Below, piece by piece: positions 6,335 to 8,320 of a DNA stretch of 8,320 bases. Source of the stretch: Croceicoccus sp. (lineage in GTDB: Bacteria; Pseudomonadota; Alphaproteobacteria; Sphingomonadales; Sphingomonadaceae). The stretch covers positions 1-8,320 of the forward strand of contig JAPYSD010000127.1 of assembly GCA_029936705.1 (NCBI GenBank), in the 5' to 3' direction. The notes under the pieces are model-generated. The model was given only the letters and a program-made list of their open reading frames with translations, did not search any database and was not told where the DNA came from. Each line of letters begins with the position of its first letter. Position 1 is the first letter of the stretch. The position numbers and the translations under genes are program-made.

Positions 6335-7162
6335 ATGACAGCCCTTACTTTCTTCATCACCGGGGCCAATTCGGGTTTCGGCTTCGCGATCGCCCGCGCG
6401 GTGCTGGCCGCCGGGCACCGCGTCATCGGCACGGTCCGCTCCGACGAGGCGCGCGCCTCTTTGCTTGGCCGCCTGCCCGATGCGCGCGCGGTGCTTTGCG
6501 ACGTCACCGATTTCGAAGCGATCCCGGCAATCGCGGCACAGGCCGAACGGGATCACGGCGCTGTCGATGTGCTGATCAACAATGCAGGGTACGGACATGA
6601 AGGCGTGCTGGAGGAATCCCCGCTGGAGGAAATGCGCCGCCAGTTCGACGTCAACGTCTTTGGCGCGGTCGCGGTGGCGAAAGCGTTCCTGCCCCGGTTT
6701 CGCGAGCGTCGCCGCGGGTTCATCGTGAACGTCACCTCGATGGGCGGGCTGATCACGATGCCCGGCATCGCCTATTACTGCGGAAGCAAGTTCGCGCTGC
6801 AAGGCATTTCCCAGGTCATGCGTGCGGAAATGGCACCGTTCGGCGTCCACGTCACTGCGCTGTGCCCGGGATCGTTCCGAACCGACTGGGCGGGCAGGTC
6901 GATGGTCCGCACCGACCGCGCGGTGACCGATTACGACGCGCTGTTCGAACCGATCCGCGACGCGCGCCGCCAAAAGGACGGCAACCAGCCCGGCGATCCC
7001 GACAGGTTGGCGCAAGCGGTCCTGACCCTGATCGCGTCGGACGATCCCCCGCCGCAATTGCTGCTGGGCAGCGATGCGCTGACCCTGGTCCGCCAGCGCT
7101 TGTCGGCGATGGAGGCGGAGATTGCCGAGTGGGAAGCGCTGACCCGTTCGACGGATGGCTGA
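6335..7162 (+). CDS. Short-chain dehydrogenase/reductase (classical SDR)
   Basis: This is a 275-residue classical SDR with a Rossmann fold. Counting from ATG 6335: cofactor motif TGANSGFG (9-16), an Arg after the second strand (R35 in TVRS, suggesting NADP(H)), CDV (55-57) near the adenine pocket, NNAG (82-85), catalytic S135, and Y148-x-x-x-K152. The expected reaction is NAD(P)(H)-dependent oxidation or reduction of a carbonyl or alcohol; the substrate cannot be told from sequence. GGAG (6323-6326) is eight bases before ATG 6335 but only two before ATG 6329, so 6335 is preferred unless the transcript is leaderless, in which case 6329 adds two residues. The divergent AraC-like regulator very likely controls it. 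No link to the copper genes is visible. All core motifs are intact. Confidence 0.92.
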   Translation: MTALTFFITGANSGFGFAIARAVLAAGHRVIGTVRSDEARASLLGRLPDARAVLCDVTDFEAIPAIAAQAERDHGAVDVLINNAGYGHEGVLEESPLEEMRRQFDVNVFGAVAVAKAFLPRFRERRRGFIVNVTSMGGLITMPGIAYYCGSKFALQGISQVMRAEMAPFGVHVTALCPGSFRTDWAGRSMVRTDRAVTDYDALFEPIRDARRQKDGNQPGDPDRLAQAVLTLIASDDPPPQLLLGSDALTLVRQRLSAMEAEIAEWEALTRSTDG

Positions 7163-7173
7163 CCCTTGCCGCT

Positions 7174-7189
7174 GGCGGGCCGACCCGCC
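7174..7189. terminator. GC hairpin in the convergent gap; possible bidirectional terminator
   Basis: GGCGGG (7174-7179) and CCCGCC (7184-7189) form a perfect six-pair stem with a four-base loop. It lies in the short gap between the converging SDR and exonuclease genes. No T-rich tract follows on either strand, so it is at best a weak or factor-assisted terminator. Confidence 0.4.
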
Positions 7190-7947
7190 TAGAGCAGCGT
7201 GCCTTGCGCAGGCTTCTTGCCCGATGCCGGAGCCCGGCCTTCGCGCTGTTCGATTTCCTTGCGCGCCGAAAAGCGGACGTCTTCGTTGCGATCCGATGTG
7301 TAGCGGCTCAAGGCCTCGTCATCCAGCTCGCGCCAATAGCGGCCCCGGTCGGCTCCATAGGGCACCCGCGGCAAAAGGCCCGGCTGCGCGCTCCAGGCCA
7401 GCAATTGTTCAAGCCCGGCCTCGTTCAACTGGTCGCGCAAGTGGTGCGCCGTCACATAAGCATCGGGAAAGGCGCGGTGGACCGGCAGGCCCCTCTCCCG
7501 GTCCAGGCCTTCGGGCATGCGCCAGTAGCGCAGCACCTGGTTGGAAAAGCTGGGACTGTCCGGCCACAGCCTGAGCGCGCATTTCCACGTGCAGATCCAC
7601 TGCGCGCCGCCCGACAGCTTCGGCGTGCAGAAGCGCTGCTCGAACGATGCGCGATGCGCGGCCAGAGCGGCCGCGCCTCCCTCGGGCCGCAGGATGGATG
7701 GCGCGACGTCCGGCCAGAACGGCGCGCCCGCGACGTCCTCGTCCATGATGTGGTGCACCGCCATCGTCACTGGCGGGATCGATCGTCCCGGATTGACGAA
7801 GCGCGCTCCATGTTCGCCGTCCAGCGACCACTTGCCGTCATCGCGGCGAACGACGTCCTGCCAGCCCACCTCGCACACGGCATGCGCCGGCGGGCTGGAA
7901 CCGGTGGTTTCCAGATCGATCACGCGCACCCGGTTCAAAGCATTCAT
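7189..7947 (-). CDS. ExoX-like 3'-5' exonuclease (DEDDh family)
   Basis: From ATG 7947 this is a 252-residue DnaQ-like exonuclease. The DEDDh catalytic set is visible: D11 and E13 (VIDLETTG), an acidic residue in AHRASFEQRF (E103, where Asp is usual), and H157/D162 in HRAFPDAYVTAHHL. The C-terminal part (about 185-235, LLPRVPYGADRGRYWREL…, then DVRFSARKEIEQREG) resembles the ExoX C-terminal region, so it probably degrades DNA 3'-5' in repair rather than being the polymerase proofreading subunit. An alternative GTG start at 8001 adds 18 residues and overlaps the upstream amidotransferase stop by four bases (GTGA). That would suit coupling, but neither start has a good ribosome binding site. 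I prefer 7947 because the domain begins just after it. Family is sure; the ExoX assignment is likely. Confidence 0.85.
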   Translation of the reverse strand: MNALNRVRVIDLETTGSSPPAHAVCEVGWQDVVRRDDGKWSLDGEHGARFVNPGRSIPPVTMAVHHIMDEDVAGAPFWPDVAPSILRPEGGAAALAAHRASFEQRFCTPKLSGGAQWICTWKCALRLWPDSPSFSNQVLRYWRMPEGLDRERGLPVHRAFPDAYVTAHHLRDQLNEAGLEQLLAWSAQPGLLPRVPYGADRGRYWRELDDEALSRYTSDRNEDVRFSARKEIEQREGRAPASGKKPAQGTLL

Positions 7948-7997
7948 GCCCTGAAAATAGGCACTTTCGCCGCGATTTGCACCTGTCCCATCGCCTG

Positions 7998-8320
7998 TCA
8001 CGCCCGACGATCGAGCGACGGGATCGCCCGAATGAAATTGAGCAGTTCCGTCCTCCGCCGGTCTTCATCGGCAAATTCCTCGTCTACGCCCAGCATCCAT
8101 TGCAGGGCCCTGCTTGCCGGTTCGCGGTGCAGCAGGTCGAGGCGGCATGCCATGTCGCCGACATCGTCCTGCCCCCGCGCCAGCCCTGCGCCGATCAGCG
8201 CATCGGCCTCCCGGCGCAGCGCGGCCGCGATCTCGCCGATTGCAAGCTCGGGATGATACTGCACGCCCCAGAAGATGCCGCGGTCGTGGCATATCTCCAC
8301 CGCCTGGATCGGCGTGACCC
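7998..8320 (-). CDS. Class I glutamine amidotransferase (C-terminal part; runs off right edge)
   Basis: The last 106 residues and stop of a minus-strand gene are visible. Near the edge is FWGVQYHPE, the class I glutamine amidotransferase motif holding the catalytic His and Glu. The Cys nucleophile and the N-terminal two thirds lie outside the window. After the motif come about 85 further residues of mostly helical, charged sequence (IGEIAAALRREADALI…), longer than the tail of GMP synthase or carbamoyl-phosphate synthase amidotransferase domains. This fits a stand-alone amidotransferase group seen in alphaproteobacteria. The acceptor substrate is unknown. The stop overlaps a possible GTG start of the exonuclease gene (GTGA), so the two are probably co-transcribed. 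Confidence 0.8.
   Translation of the reverse strand, partial: VTPIQAVEICHDRGIFWGVQYHPELAIGEIAAALRREADALIGAGLARGQDDVGDMACRLDLLHREPASRALQWMLGVDEEFADEDRRRTELLNFIRAIPSLDRRA

Noticed and set aside
6862..8256. A 464-codon plus-strand open frame across the SDR end, the exonuclease and the amidotransferase
   Set aside because: It overlaps three genes with clear catalytic motifs, and its product is low-complexity Arg/Ala-rich with no domain; a GC-driven shadow.

Overview
The window is high-GC DNA that is almost entirely coding. Gene content and protein style fit an alphaproteobacterium, most likely of the Sphingomonadales (Sphingomonas / Erythrobacter / Novosphingobium type). That placement is inferred from family resemblance, not from a search. 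No gap longer than 300 bases lacks a gene, and no tRNA, rRNA, CRISPR array or insertion sequence is visible.

Bases 1-5293 hold a copper-handling island built around one divergent control region at about 3476-3568. Leftward run copA (periplasmic multicopper oxidase) and copB (outer-membrane copper protein), coupled by a 4-base ATGA overlap. Beyond a hairpin lies a gene for an exported GNAT-like protein that runs off the left edge. Rightward run csoR (a Cu(I)-sensing repressor with an intact Cys-His-Cys site), a glutaredoxin fused to a MauE/DoxX-like membrane domain, and a membrane-anchored DUF305 protein, closely spaced as one operon. The intergenic region carries a C7-centred inverted repeat that overlaps a TATATA -10 element, plus a second inverted repeat nearer csoR. 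Both look like CsoR-family operators. The simplest model is that CsoR represses both arms until Cu(I) rises. CopA/CopB would then handle copper in the periplasm and outer membrane, while the two membrane proteins serve an unproven thiol or metal role.

The most notable anomaly is in copA. Its twin-arginine leader (ATG at 3475, good ribosome binding site) is out of frame with the mature enzyme by one base near a GGGG run at 3370-3373. As written, the leader would end after 42 codons. This is either a sequencing indel, a real inactivating mutation, or, less likely, recoding.

Bases 5310-7162 hold a divergent pair: an AraC-family regulator (minus) and a short-chain dehydrogenase/reductase (plus). 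A perfect 9-base inverted repeat places the same CTATCCTTG element just upstream of each start.

Bases 7189-8320 hold two minus-strand genes: the C-terminal part of a class I glutamine amidotransferase, followed by an ExoX-like DEDDh exonuclease. The two pairs converge over a 26-base gap with a GC hairpin.
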